NCBI RefSeq assembly: GCF_049059935.1
Contig: NZ_JBMGQR010000017.1
Coordinates: 1 to 64,000, forward strand
DNA from: JAURVT01 sp049059935
GTDB taxonomy: Bacteria; Actinomycetota; Actinomycetes; Propionibacteriales; Nocardioidaceae
Length of the DNA: 64,000 nucleotides
Direction: 5' to 3'
How positions within the stretch are numbered: position 1 is the first letter of the stretch; each line of letters begins with the position of its first letter. Shown one piece after another: positions 34,571 to 43,437 of the stretch. The notes beneath the pieces were generated by a model that saw nothing but the letters and a program-made list of their open reading frames with translations, did not search any database and was not told where the DNA came from. A program made the translations under genes and the position numbers.

Positions 34571-37061
34571 GGGACGGCTCCTTGACGACGGTCGGCGACT
34601 CCACGCCGGTGCGGACGAGCGCGGCGAGCAGCTCGCGGGTGGTGGCGGGGTCGCGGACGGCGATGCGCACCCACTCCGGCCCGAGCCCCGGGAAGGAGTC
34701 TCCCCGACGCAGCGCGTGGCCCTCGGCCCGCACCCGCTCGCGGACGCCCTCGCCGACGCGCACGAGCACGAACGGCGTGGCGGGGGAGCCGGCGACGGGG
34801 AGCCCGAGGTCGGCCAGGCCCTGCACGAGGACGGCGCGGTGGCGGGCCACCAGGACGGCCCGGCGCTCGGCCTCGGCGACGGCGGTGCCGGTCGAGCAGG
34901 CGAGCATCGTCGCGGCGGCGCTGGACGAGACGGACCACGGCGGCTGCTGGGCGGCGAGCTCGGCGACCAGGCCCGCCTCGCCGACGACGTAGCCGGCGCG
35001 CACGCCGGGCACCGACCAGGTCTTGGTGAGGCTGCGGACGACGAGCAGCCCGGGCACCACCTGCGCGGTGAGCGACTGGCGCTCGCCGCTGACGGCGTCC
35101 ATGAACGCCTCGTCGACGACGACCACACGTCCCGGTCGCAGCAGCTGCCGGATCGTGGCGGCGGTGTGCAGGGCGCCGGTGGGGTTGGTCGGGTTGCCCA
35201 CCATCACCAGGTCGGCGTCCTCGGGCACGTCGTCAGGGTGCAGCGCGAACCCGCCCTCGGGCCGGCACAGCACGTGGCGGACGTCGTGCCCCGCGGCGCG
35301 CAGCGCGGCCTCGGGCTCGGTGAACTGCGGGTGCACGACCACGGGCGCCCGCCACGGACGCATCCGCGCCACGAGCGTGAACGCCTCGGCGCCGCCCGCC
35401 GTGGGCAGCACCTCGTCGGGGTGGCGGACGTGGCGGTCGGCGATCGCCTGACGGGCCTGCGACGCGTCGGGGTACTCGTGCGTGTCGCGGATGCTGTCGG
35501 CCAGGGCGCGCTCCAGCCAGTCCGGACGCGGCAGGCGCTGGACGTTGACCGCGAAGTCCGTCAGCCCGGAGCCCTGGTCGGAGTCGCCGTGGTGGTGCAG
35601 GTCGGGCCCGACGCGCGCCGGTGCGGGACGGGGCGCGACGGTCGACGTCGCGACGCGTCCGTCGGCGACGGCGGCGTGGACGGCGTCGGCGAACCGGGTG
35701 GCCGAGCGGGGGTGGCCGGCCCAGTGGGTGTGCAGGTAGGCCGCGTGCAGCGTGGGGCTGCCGGTGCCGGCGGGGTCGGCGCTGAACCCGTGCTGCCTGC
35801 CGTCGACGATCCACGCGGCGCTCGCGCCGTCGGCGGAGTCGTGGGGCGGGTCGACGGTCGTGCGGTGGAACTCGTGGCCGGTGATGCGTCCGCCCGCGGG
35901 GGCGAGCAGCGTGTCGGCCGGTGCGACGGCGGTGCGGTAGCCGAGCGTCAGGCGCGGCGTCATCACGGCGGTGGCGTCGATCGCGCCCACCATGGACGCG
36001 CCGTCGACCGAGCGCGTCAGGTACAGCAGGCCGGCGCACTCGCCGACCGTGGGCACGCCGCGACGCACGGCCTCGCGCAGTGCGTGGCGCAGCGGCTCGT
36101 TGGCGCTGAGCCCGGCGGCGTGCACCTCGGGGAAGCCACCGCCCAGGTAGATGCCCGCGGTGCCGGGGGGCAGGGCCTCGTCGGTGGTGGGGTCGACGTA
36201 CGCGGTGCGCAGGCCGGCGGCGTGCAGCAGCTCGGTGGTCTCGGCGTAGCGGAACGTGAACGCGCGACCGCCGGCCACCGCGACGAGCGGTGCCTCGCCG
36301 CCGGAGGTCTGCTCGCGTCCGACGGCCTCGGCGGCCGACCACGGCTCGGCGTCGAGGTCGGGGGCGGAGCGGGCGATGCGCAGCACCTCGGCGAGGTCGA
36401 CGTGCTCGGCCACCTGGGCGGCGAGCCGGTCGAGGGCCGCGGCGGCGTCGCCGCGCTCGGCGGCGGGCACCAGACCGAGGTGGCGCGACGGCGCGCTGAC
36501 GCCGTCGTCGCGCGCGAGCACGCCGAGCACCGGGACGCCGGTGGCCTCGAGCGCCGAGACCACCTCGGCACCGTGGCGGGGCGAGCCGACCTTGTTGAGG
36601 ATGACGCCCGCGATGCGCACGCGCGGGTCGAACGTCGCCATGCCGTGCACGACCGCGGCGATCGAGCGCGACGCCGACGACACGTCGACGACCAGGACCA
36701 CCGGCGCCTGGATGAGCCCGGCGACGTGGGCGGTGGACGCGAACCCCTCGCGTCCGAGCGCGCCGTCGAACAGGCCCATGACGCCCTCGACCACGGCGAC
36801 GTCGGCCTGCCTGGGCGTCGCGGCGCCGTGGAGCAGCAGCGGGACGAGCCGCTGCTCGCCCACCATGTGCGGGTCGAGGTTGCGGCCGGGACGGCCGGTG
36901 GCGAGCGCGTGGTAGCCGGGGTCGATGTAGTCCGGGCCCACCTTGTGGCCGCTGACCTCGTGGCCGGCGCGGCGCAGCGCGGCCATCAGCCCGGTGGCGA
37001 CGGTGGTCTTGCCGTGGCCCGACGCGGGCGCGGCGACGACGACACGGGGGAGCGGGGTCAC
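34563..37061 (-). CDS. cobB: Fused cobyrinic acid a,c-diamide synthase (CobB) and threonine-phosphate decarboxylase-like aminotransferase (CobC)
   Basis: This 832-residue fusion has two enzymes. Residues 1 to about 480 are CobB: ATP-binding ASGHGKTTVATG at the N-terminus, GPDYIDPGYH, and a glutaminase-type domain with Cys342 in VGECAGLLYL; it amidates the a and c side chains. From about 500 to the end is a PLP fold-type I enzyme (DFAVNVQRLPRPDWL, GNPTNPTGAL, VVVDEAFMD, Lys680 in SLTKTWSVPGVRAGY), similar to CobC/CobD of L-threonine-O-3-phosphate decarboxylation, supplying aminopropanol phosphate. Consecutive GTG codons at 37064 and 37061 overlap the cobO stop; 37061 gives better spacing to GGGGG. 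Confidence 0.92.
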   Translation of the reverse strand: MTPLPRVVVAAPASGHGKTTVATGLMAALRRAGHEVSGHKVGPDYIDPGYHALATGRPGRNLDPHMVGEQRLVPLLLHGAATPRQADVAVVEGVMGLFDGALGREGFASTAHVAGLIQAPVVLVVDVSSASRSIAAVVHGMATFDPRVRIAGVILNKVGSPRHGAEVVSALEATGVPVLGVLARDDGVSAPSRHLGLVPAAERGDAAAALDRLAAQVAEHVDLAEVLRIARSAPDLDAEPWSAAEAVGREQTSGGEAPLVAVAGGRAFTFRYAETTELLHAAGLRTAYVDPTTDEALPPGTAGIYLGGGFPEVHAAGLSANEPLRHALREAVRRGVPTVGECAGLLYLTRSVDGASMVGAIDATAVMTPRLTLGYRTAVAPADTLLAPAGGRITGHEFHRTTVDPPHDSADGASAAWIVDGRQHGFSADPAGTGSPTLHAAYLHTHWAGHPRSATRFADAVHAAVADGRVATSTVAPRPAPARVGPDLHHHGDSDQGSGLTDFAVNVQRLPRPDWLERALADSIRDTHEYPDASQARQAIADRHVRHPDEVLPTAGGAEAFTLVARMRPWRAPVVVHPQFTEPEAALRAAGHDVRHVLCRPEGGFALHPDDVPEDADLVMVGNPTNPTGALHTAATIRQLLRPGRVVVVDEAFMDAVSGERQSLTAQVVPGLLVVRSLTKTWSVPGVRAGYVVGEAGLVAELAAQQPPWSVSSSAAATMLACSTGTAVAEAERRAVLVARHRAVLVQGLADLGLPVAGSPATPFVLVRVGEGVRERVRAEGHALRRGDSFPGLGPEWVRIAVRDPATTRELLAALVRTGVESPTVVKEPSHG

Positions 37062-37672
37062 CACTCGATCCCCCGCTGGCCCTTCTGGCCCTGCTCGAAG
37101 GGGTGCTTGACCTGCGTCATCTCGGTGACGAGGTCGGCGAGCTCGACGATCTTGGGGTCGGCCCGGCGTCCGGTGATGACGACGTGCTGCTGCCCGGGGC
37201 GGTTCGCGAGCGTCTCGACCACGTCGTCGACGTCGATCCAGCCCCAGTTGATCGGGTAGGTGAACTCGTCGAGCACGTACATCCGGTGCGTCTCGGCGGC
37301 GAGGCGGCGCTTGATCTCCTGCCAGCCCGCGAGCGCGTCGGCGGCGTGGTCGGTCTCGTCGCCGTCCTTGCGCGACCACGACCACCCGGCGCCCATCTTG
37401 TGCCACTCCATCGGCCCGCCGACGCCCTCGCGCTCGTGCAGGTCGGCGAGGGTCTCGACGGCGGTCTGCTCGCCGATGCGCCACTTGGCGGACTTGACGA
37501 ACTGGAACACCCCGACCGGCCAGCCCTGGTTCCAGTGGCGCAGCGCGAGGCCGAACGCGGCGGTGCTCTTGCCCTTGCCGTCGCCGGTGTGGACGATCAC
37601 GAGCGGCCGGTTGCGGCGCTGCTTGGTGGTGAGGCCGTCGTCCGGGACGGTGGTGGGGACTCCCTGGGGCAT
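37058..37672 (-). CDS. cobO: Cob(I)yrinic acid a,c-diamide adenosyltransferase
   Basis: The 204-residue CobA/CobO-type ATP:corrinoid adenosyltransferase installs the upper 5'-deoxyadenosyl ligand. The P-loop HTGDGKGKSTAAFG, GVFQFVKSAKW, the DEFTYPINWGWID segment and VITGRRADPKIVELADLVTEM are all conserved for the family. The start ATG 37670-37672 overlaps the stop of the chelatase gene by one base, and its own stop overlaps cobBC. Length is normal. Confidence 0.96.
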   Translation of the reverse strand: MPQGVPTTVPDDGLTTKQRRNRPLVIVHTGDGKGKSTAAFGLALRHWNQGWPVGVFQFVKSAKWRIGEQTAVETLADLHEREGVGGPMEWHKMGAGWSWSRKDGDETDHAADALAGWQEIKRRLAAETHRMYVLDEFTYPINWGWIDVDDVVETLANRPGQQHVVITGRRADPKIVELADLVTEMTQVKHPFEQGQKGQRGIEW

Positions 37673-39747
37673 CAGGCGGCCCTTCCTGCGACGGCGTCGG
37701 CGCCCTGGCGGACGACGGCGGCGAGCTGCTCGGCGGCGATCTCGCCGAGGGGGACGTACGCGGCCTGGAGGTGGTCCGACAGCGTCCTGGCCAGCCCCAT
37801 CCGGAACCGGCCGGTCTCGCAGTCGACGACCATGCTGGCGACGCCCTGCGCGGCAAGGTGGTCGGCCATCTGCCGCGAGCGGCCGACGGCGTCGGCGCCC
37901 GCGGTGGCGCGGCCGTCGGTGACCACCACGAGGAGCGGGCGGCGCCGGGGGTCGCGGATGCGCTCCAGGCGCAGAGTCTCGCTGGCGGTCCACAGGCCCT
38001 CGGCGAGCGGCGTGCGTCCACCGGCGGGCAGCTCGCGCAGGCGGGCGGCGGCGATCTCGACCGAGCCCGTGGGCGGCAGGTCGAGCGCGGCTCCCTGACC
38101 GCGGAACGTCACCAGGCCCACCTTGTCGCGGCGCTGGTACGCGTCGAGCAGCAGCGACAGGACGGCGGTCTTGACCTGCTCCATCCGGCGACGCGCGGCC
38201 ATCGAGCCGGACGCGTCGACGCACAGCAGCACGAGGTTGGACTCGCGTCCCTCCTTGACCGCCAGGCGCAGGTCACCGCCCCGCAGGGACAGGCCCGGGC
38301 CGGAGGCGCCCCGCGAGCGCTGGTGCGGCGCGGCCGCGCGGATCGTCTCGAGCAGGTGGATCGCGCCGGGCTCGCCGTCGGGGCGGCGCGCGCCGACGGT
38401 GCGTCCGCTGGTGGTGAGGGCGCGCGAGCGTCGTCCGGCCTCGCCGGCGCCTGCGCCGGGCACCTGGAACAGGCGGGTGCGGTACGCCTCCTGGGGTGCG
38501 ACGACGCTCGTCGGCGACTGCCCGCCCTGCTGGTCGCCCTGCGGCTCCGGCTCGGGCTCGGGGGCGGGCTCCTGCTCGGCCTCGGCGGTCTGGTTCGGCG
38601 GCTGGTCGGTGGGCTCGGTGGTCTCCGGCGGTGCCTCGCCCGGCTGATGCGGGGGAGCGTCGGCCTGCTCGGGCTGGTCGTCGTCGGCGTCGCCGCCGGG
38701 CTCGTCGTCCGGCGCGGGCGACGGCGGGTCGGGCTCGGGCTCGTCGTCGCCGAGGATCGCGTCGAGGAGGTCCTCGTCGATGCCCGGGGCGTCGAACGGG
38801 TTGCGGCGGCGGCGGTGCGGGATCGCCAGTCGTGCGGCGGCGCGGACGTCGGCGCGGGTGACGGCGAGGCGTCCCTGCCAGGCGGCGTGGGCGACGGCGG
38901 TGCGCGCGGTGACGATGTCGGCGCGCATGCCGTCGACCTCGAACGCCGCGCAGACCTCGGCGATCTTGGTGAGCACGTCGAGGCCGAGCTCGACGTCGTC
39001 GAGGACCGCCTGCGCCGTGGCGATCCGCTCACCGAGCTCGCGCTCGGCGCCGGCGTAGCGGGCGGTGAAGGCGGTGGGGTCCTGCTCGTAGGCCAGGCGG
39101 CGGCGGACGACCTCGACGCGGACCGACGGGTCGCGCGGCGCGGCCACCTCGACGGTGAGGCCGAAGCGGTCGAGCAGCTGCGGGCGCAGCTCGCCCTCCT
39201 CGGGGTTCATCGTCCCGACGAGCACGAACTGGGCGGCGTGGCTCACCGAGACGCCGTCGCGCTCGACCGTCGAGCGGCCCATCGCGGCGGCGTCGAGCAG
39301 GAGGTCGACGAGGTGGTCGTGCAGCAGGTTGACCTCGTCGACGTAGAGGATCCCGCGGTGCGCGGCGGCGAGCAGGCCGGGCTCGTACTCGCTGACGCCG
39401 CTCGTCAGGGCCTTCTCCAGGTGGATCGAGCCGAGCACGCGGTCCTCGGTGGCGCCGACGGGCAGCTCGACGAGGCGCACGGCGCGCGTCGACGTCGGGG
39501 CGTCGGCGGCGAACGGGCCGTCGGGGCTGAGGGGCGACGGGTCGGCCGGGTCGCTGGAGAACCGGTCGGCGGTGATCACGTCGATGGGCGGCAGCAGGTC
39601 GGGCAGCGCGCGGACCATCGTCGACTTGGCGGTGCCCTTCTCGCCGCGCACGAGCACGCCGCCGATGGCCGGAGAGACGGCCGACAGCGTCAGGGCGAGG
39701 GCCATGTCGTCGGCGCCGACGACGGCGGTGAACGGGAAGCGGTTCAT
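37672..39747 (-). CDS. Magnesium-chelatase-type ChlI/ChlD fusion, predicted cobaltochelatase motor
   Basis: The 691-residue protein joins a ChlI-like AAA+ domain (Walker A GEKGTAKST, residues 35-43; LYVDEVNLLHDHLVD; VGTMNPEEGELRPQLLDRFG) to an acidic, proline-rich linker (about 345-430) and a ChlD-like von Willebrand A domain whose MIDAS begins DASGS at Asp511 with TDGRA further on. In actinobacteria lacking CobS/CobT chelatase subunits this protein is thought to drive CobN. Its place between cobO and bluB, in a riboswitch-led operon, supports cobalt rather than magnesium. The start ATG 39747 follows CCGGAGGCGACCC. Confidence 0.9.
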   Translation of the reverse strand: MNRFPFTAVVGADDMALALTLSAVSPAIGGVLVRGEKGTAKSTMVRALPDLLPPIDVITADRFSSDPADPSPLSPDGPFAADAPTSTRAVRLVELPVGATEDRVLGSIHLEKALTSGVSEYEPGLLAAAHRGILYVDEVNLLHDHLVDLLLDAAAMGRSTVERDGVSVSHAAQFVLVGTMNPEEGELRPQLLDRFGLTVEVAAPRDPSVRVEVVRRRLAYEQDPTAFTARYAGAERELGERIATAQAVLDDVELGLDVLTKIAEVCAAFEVDGMRADIVTARTAVAHAAWQGRLAVTRADVRAAARLAIPHRRRRNPFDAPGIDEDLLDAILGDDEPEPDPPSPAPDDEPGGDADDDQPEQADAPPHQPGEAPPETTEPTDQPPNQTAEAEQEPAPEPEPEPQGDQQGGQSPTSVVAPQEAYRTRLFQVPGAGAGEAGRRSRALTTSGRTVGARRPDGEPGAIHLLETIRAAAPHQRSRGASGPGLSLRGGDLRLAVKEGRESNLVLLCVDASGSMAARRRMEQVKTAVLSLLLDAYQRRDKVGLVTFRGQGAALDLPPTGSVEIAAARLRELPAGGRTPLAEGLWTASETLRLERIRDPRRRPLLVVVTDGRATAGADAVGRSRQMADHLAAQGVASMVVDCETGRFRMGLARTLSDHLQAAYVPLGEIAAEQLAAVVRQGADAVAGRAA

Positions 39748-40406
39748 CGGGTCGCCTCCGGGCGTCGGGTCCAGCGCTCGGCGTGGACGGCGTGACCCAG
39801 CGGACGGCGCTCGCGCCAGCCGTGCCGGAGCAGGTCGGGGGTCTCCTGCAGCTGCTCGACCGGGCCGATGCACAGCCACGCGACGGGGCGGACGTGCGTG
39901 GGCAGCCCGACGAGGGAGGACAGGAACGGCTCGCGGTAGAACGACACCCACCCGACGCCGAGGCCCTCGGCGGTGGCGGCGAGCCAGAGGTTCTGGATGG
40001 CCAGGCACGTCGAGTACAGGCCGGTGTCGGCGATGGTGTGGCGCCCGAGCGGCGACGGACCGCCGCGCGTGGGGTCGTACGTCACGACGACGCCGGCGCT
40101 CGACTCGCGGACGCCCTCGACCTTGATCGGCGCGAACGTGGTGGCGCGGTCGTCGTCGAGCGAGTCGGCGTACGCGGTGCGCTGCTGGACGACGTGGTCG
40201 GCGAACGTCCCGCGGGTGGCGGGGTCGCGGACGACGACGAAGTCCCACGGCTGGGTGAGCCCGACGCTCGGCGCCTGGTGGGCAGCGCCGAGGACGCGCA
40301 TCAGCACGTCGTCGTCGAGCGGCTCGCCGGAGAACTCCGCGCGGACGTCGCGGCGCCTGCCGATGACGTCGTAGAGGTCCGTGGAGAGGTGGGTGGTGCC
40401 GATCAC
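39744..40406 (-). CDS. bluB: 5,6-Dimethylbenzimidazole synthase
   Basis: The 220-residue flavin-destructase of the nitroreductase fold breaks down reduced FMN with O2 to yield the B12 lower-ligand base. RRDVRAEFSGEPLDDDVLMR, APSVGLTQPWDFVVVRD, the TCLAIQNLWLAATAEGLGVGWVSFY region and VAWLCIGPVE are BluB hallmarks. The start is GTG 40404-40406, with GGGAGCC a few bases upstream, right behind the riboswitch. Its presence, with cobG, cobN and cobF, marks an oxygen-dependent pathway. The stop overlaps the chelatase start by four bases. Confidence 0.93.
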   Translation of the reverse strand: MIGTTHLSTDLYDVIGRRRDVRAEFSGEPLDDDVLMRVLGAAHQAPSVGLTQPWDFVVVRDPATRGTFADHVVQQRTAYADSLDDDRATTFAPIKVEGVRESSAGVVVTYDPTRGGPSPLGRHTIADTGLYSTCLAIQNLWLAATAEGLGVGWVSFYREPFLSSLVGLPTHVRPVAWLCIGPVEQLQETPDLLRHGWRERRPLGHAVHAERWTRRPEATR

Positions 40407-40414
40407 TGAACAGG

Positions 40415-40635
40415 CTCCCGCTGTCGTGGACGGTTCGGTGGCAGCGTCCCGGGGCCGGTCTTCGGACTTCCTGATCGTCACCCACCGACCGCCTTCCCGG
40501 GGCTCTCGTCCCAGTGGCTGCGCTCTCGCGCCGGTCGGCGGCTCCCAGGTCACCGCAGCGGGCCTGTGCCGGACTCCCACCGGCTTCCCGATTATCCCCT
40601 GACGGGGCACCTCGGTCGTGCTGCCGCCCTCATCG
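40415..40635 (-). promoter_or_regulatory. Cobalamin riboswitch upstream of bluB
   Basis: On the minus strand the core reads GGGAAGCCGGTGGGAGTCC, then GGCACAGGCCCGCTGCGGTGA, a long variable stem, and the box GGAAGTCCGAAGACCGGCC. These are the conserved pieces of a cobalamin riboswitch. It heads bluB-chlID-cobO-cobBC-cobA, so B12 is predicted to shut that operon. The variable arm between the core and the box is long (about 90 bases). Confidence 0.9.
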
Positions 40636-40676
40636 TAGACCCGGGACCGGGGCTGCTCGCGAGCCCGTCCACGGCC

Positions 40677-40682
40677 TAGGGT
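40677..40682 (+). promoter_or_regulatory. -10 box of a leaderless promoter, cobL
   Basis: TAGGGT ends 8 bases before the cobL ATG at 40691. The divergent bluB riboswitch lies on the other strand, so cobL-cobM seem to have their own unswitched promoter. Confidence 0.5.
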
Positions 40683-40690
40683 TGCGGGCC

Positions 40691-41899
40691 ATGGCCCCGC
40701 TCGTGCACGTCGTCGGGATCGGTGCGGACGGCTGGGAGGGCCTGGCGCCGGGTCCGCAGGCACTCGTCCTCCACGCCGACGTGCTGCTCGGCGGCGCCCG
40801 GCACCTGGCGCTCGTCCCCGACGTCGCCGGTCAGCGGCGCGAGGCGTGGCCGTCGCCGCTGCGCGAGGGACTCCCCGCGCTGCTCGCCTCGACCGAGGGC
40901 AGGGCCGTCGTCGCGCTCGCGTCCGGCGACCCGTTCGTCTCGGGCATCGGCGCGACGCTCGTCGACCTGCTGGGCACCGCCGGCGTCGTCGTGCACCCGC
41001 ACGTGTCGTCCGCCGCCCTCGCCGGCGCGCGGATGGGCTGGCCGTCAGAGACGTACGACGTGGTGACGCTCGTGGGCCGCGACCCGTCCGTGCTGTCCCG
41101 CTGGGTGGCGCCCGGACGCCGGTTGCTGCTGCTGTCGTCCGACGGGTCGACGCCCGCCGTCGTCGCCGACCTGCTGACACGCCTCGGGTACGGCGCCAGC
41201 GCGATGACGGTGCTGGGCGACCTCGCCGGGCCCGCGGAGTCGCGCACCGACCACGCCCGCGCCGACGCCCTCGACGGCGACTCACCGCCGCTGAACGTCG
41301 TGGCGCTGACGTGCGCGGTGGACGACCCGGCCGTCGTCCACGCGTCCCTGCCCGGCCTGCCCGACGACGCGTTCGAGCACGACGGCCAGCTGACCAAGCG
41401 CGACGTCCGCGCGTCCGCCCTGGCCCGGCTCGCCCCGACGCCGGGCGAGCTGCTGTGGGACGTCGGCGCGGGCGCCGGGTCGCTCGGCATCGAGTGGATG
41501 CGGGCGCACCCCCGCAACCGGGCCGTCGCCGTCGAGGGCGACCCCGTCCGCGCCGAGCGGATCGCCCGCAACGCGTCGGCGCTCGGCGTCCCCGCGCTGC
41601 AGGTGGTGACCGGTCGCGCGCCCGACGCCCTGGCCGGGCTGCCCGCACCCGACGCCGTCTTCGTCGGCGGCGGCGCGACCGTCGACGGGCTGCTCGAGGC
41701 GTGCGTCGCGGCGCTGCGTCCGGGCGGTCGGCTGGTGGCGCACGGCGTCACGCTGGAGACCGAGGCGCGGCTGCACCGGGCGTACGTCGAGCACGGCGGG
41801 GAGCTGACCCGGCTGTCGGTGGAGCACGCCGACGCGATCGGCGGGTTCACCGGGTGGGCCCCGGCGCGCGCGGTGGTGCAGTGGAGCATGAGGGCGTGA
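40691..41899 (+). CDS. cobL: Precorrin-6Y C5,15-methyltransferase (decarboxylating), CbiE-CbiT fusion
   Basis: The 402-residue enzyme methylates C5 and C15 of precorrin-6B and removes a carboxyl group, giving precorrin-8X. Residues 1 to about 200 are the CbiE-type tetrapyrrole methylase (VHVVGIGADGWEGLAP, ASGDPFVSGIG, SSAALAGARMGWP); residues about 225-402 are the CbiT-type SAM methylase (LTKRDVRASALARLAP, LLWDVGAGAGSLGIEWMR, FVGGGATVDGLLEACV). The order and length match CobL. It overlaps cobM by four bases. Confidence 0.95.
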   Translation: MAPLVHVVGIGADGWEGLAPGPQALVLHADVLLGGARHLALVPDVAGQRREAWPSPLREGLPALLASTEGRAVVALASGDPFVSGIGATLVDLLGTAGVVVHPHVSSAALAGARMGWPSETYDVVTLVGRDPSVLSRWVAPGRRLLLLSSDGSTPAVVADLLTRLGYGASAMTVLGDLAGPAESRTDHARADALDGDSPPLNVVALTCAVDDPAVVHASLPGLPDDAFEHDGQLTKRDVRASALARLAPTPGELLWDVGAGAGSLGIEWMRAHPRNRAVAVEGDPVRAERIARNASALGVPALQVVTGRAPDALAGLPAPDAVFVGGGATVDGLLEACVAALRPGGRLVAHGVTLETEARLHRAYVEHGGELTRLSVEHADAIGGFTGWAPARAVVQWSMRA

Positions 41900-42663
41900 C
41901 CGTCCACTTCGTCGGCGCGGGCCCCGGGGCCGCCGACCTCCTCACCGTCCGCGCCGCCCGGCTGCTCGGCTCGACGCCCGTCTGCGTCTACGCGGGCACG
42001 TACGTCGACCCCGAGGTGCTCGCGCTGTGCCCCGACGACGCCACGCTCGTCGACACCCAGCACCTCGACCTCGACCAGATCACCGCCACGCTGGTCTCGG
42101 CTCACGAGGCCGGCCAGGACGTCGTCCGCCTCTGCTCGGGCGACCCGTCGGTCTACTCCGCGATGACCGAGCAGGCCCGCCGCCTCGACCTCGCCGGCGT
42201 GCCCTGGGACGTGACGCCCGGCGTCCCCGCCTACGCCGCGGCCGCCGCCCTCGTCGGCGCCGAGCTGACCGTGCCCGAGGTGGCGCAGACCGTCGTCCTC
42301 ACCCGCACGCAGGCGCGGTCGACGAGGATGCCGGCCACCGAGGCGCTCCCGCAGCTGGCCGCGACCCGCGCCACCCTCGCCCTCCACCTCGCCATCACCC
42401 GCATCCGCGTGCTCGTGGACGACCTCGTCCCTGAGTACGGCGCCGACTGCCCCGTCGTCGTGGTGCACCGCGCGTCCCAGCCGGGCGAGCTGGTCCTCGT
42501 CGGGACGCTCGCCGACATCGCCGACGCCGTCGAGGAGGCCGGCCTGCGGCAGGCCGCCGTGATCCTGGTGGGTCGCGCGCTGGAGTCCGCGCAGGCCGTC
42601 GGCCAGTCCGTCGACGTCCGCGGCTCCCACCTCTACGACCCGGCCCGCCCCCGCCCCTCCTGA
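41896..42663 (+). CDS. cobM: Precorrin-4 C11-methyltransferase
   Basis: The 255-residue SAM-dependent methylase adds a methyl group at C11 of precorrin-4. The N-terminus VHFVGAGPGAADLLTVRAA, the AGTYVDPEVL segment, the LCSGDPSVYSAMTEQ loop and VPAYAAAAALVGAELTVPE are typical CobM/CbiF. The GTG start at 41896 lies in the overlap with the cobL stop (GTGA). It is followed directly by a long inverted repeat. Confidence 0.95.
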   Translation: MTVHFVGAGPGAADLLTVRAARLLGSTPVCVYAGTYVDPEVLALCPDDATLVDTQHLDLDQITATLVSAHEAGQDVVRLCSGDPSVYSAMTEQARRLDLAGVPWDVTPGVPAYAAAAALVGAELTVPEVAQTVVLTRTQARSTRMPATEALPQLAATRATLALHLAITRIRVLVDDLVPEYGADCPVVVVHRASQPGELVLVGTLADIADAVEEAGLRQAAVILVGRALESAQAVGQSVDVRGSHLYDPARPRPS

Positions 42664-42753
42664 CCCGGCGGTGGGTACGGCACCACGTCAGCGGCCCAGC
42701 GGTGGGTGTGCCCCCAGGATCGGCACGAAAGTGGGGCCATACCCACCGCCGGG
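42664..42753. terminator. Long inverted repeat after cobM
   Basis: The 18-base arms 42664-42681 (starts CCCGGCGGTGGGTA) and 42736-42753 pair with a single mismatch. The 54 bases between hold a further copy of the arm core (AGCGGTGGGT, 42698-42707) and a weaker inner stem CCCC/GGGG. It begins on the base after the cobM stop, so a terminator role is likely. Confidence 0.65.
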
Positions 42754-42801
42754 CGCCGCGGTTCGGCCGCGGCGCGACCAGGGGTCCGGGAGGATGGACG
42801 C

Positions 42802-43356
42802 ATGCCGCCCCGCGCCGTCCGAGCCCTCAAGCTGTTCGTCTGGACGGCGGTGCCGTTCGGCGTGGTGATGGGCCTGGTGTACGCCCTGGTCGACCTCACC
42901 GGCAGGGCGCCCGAGAACGCGTGGCGCACCGGCCTCGTCCTCGGCGCCGCGGTCGGCGTCGCGTTCGGGGTCGTGCTGACGGCCGTCACCCTCGTCGCCG
43001 ACAAGCTGCGCCGCGACGCCACCGGCATCCCCCTCTCGGTGGGCACCCGGCCGACGCACCGGATGCGCGTCGAGCGCCCCGTCGAGCAGGTGGTCCAGCA
43101 GGCGCGCAGCGTGCTGTGGCACGTCACCGGCGCGACCGCCGCCGAGGACCCGCGCGCCGGGACGCTGAGCGCGACGACCCGCCCGAGCTGGTGGAGCTGG
43201 GGCGACGTCGTCACGGTCACCGTCCACCCCGACGGGCCCCACGCCGCGCTCGTCGAGGTGGCCAGCCGCCCGCGCCTGCGCGCCACGCTCGTCGACTACG
43301 GGTCCAATGCGGGCCACGTCCGCCAGGTCGCGCAGGGTCTCGTCCCACCCGCCTGA
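42802..43356 (+). CDS. Two-helix membrane protein of unknown function
   Basis: The 184-residue protein starts at ATG 42802 after GGGAGGATGGACGC. Two transmembrane helices (about residues 11-30 and 43-65) are followed by a soluble domain of about 115 residues with two tryptophans in a SWWSWGDVVTVTVH strand, suggestive of a small alpha/beta fold. I do not recognise the family. It lies outside the cobalamin operons, between the cobM terminator and an OsmC gene. Confidence 0.72.
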   Translation: MPPRAVRALKLFVWTAVPFGVVMGLVYALVDLTGRAPENAWRTGLVLGAAVGVAFGVVLTAVTLVADKLRRDATGIPLSVGTRPTHRMRVERPVEQVVQQARSVLWHVTGATAAEDPRAGTLSATTRPSWWSWGDVVTVTVHPDGPHAALVEVASRPRLRATLVDYGSNAGHVRQVAQGLVPPA

Positions 43357-43437
43357 GGTCCCCGGGTTGCCGCTCCGGGCGCCCGGCGGGACGATCACCA
43401 CGGAGCCCGCCGGGTCGCGGAGGGCACGAGCAGACAG

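Noticed and set aside
40381..40602. 73-residue plus-strand frame
   Set aside because: Lies inside the bluB riboswitch and the start of bluB.
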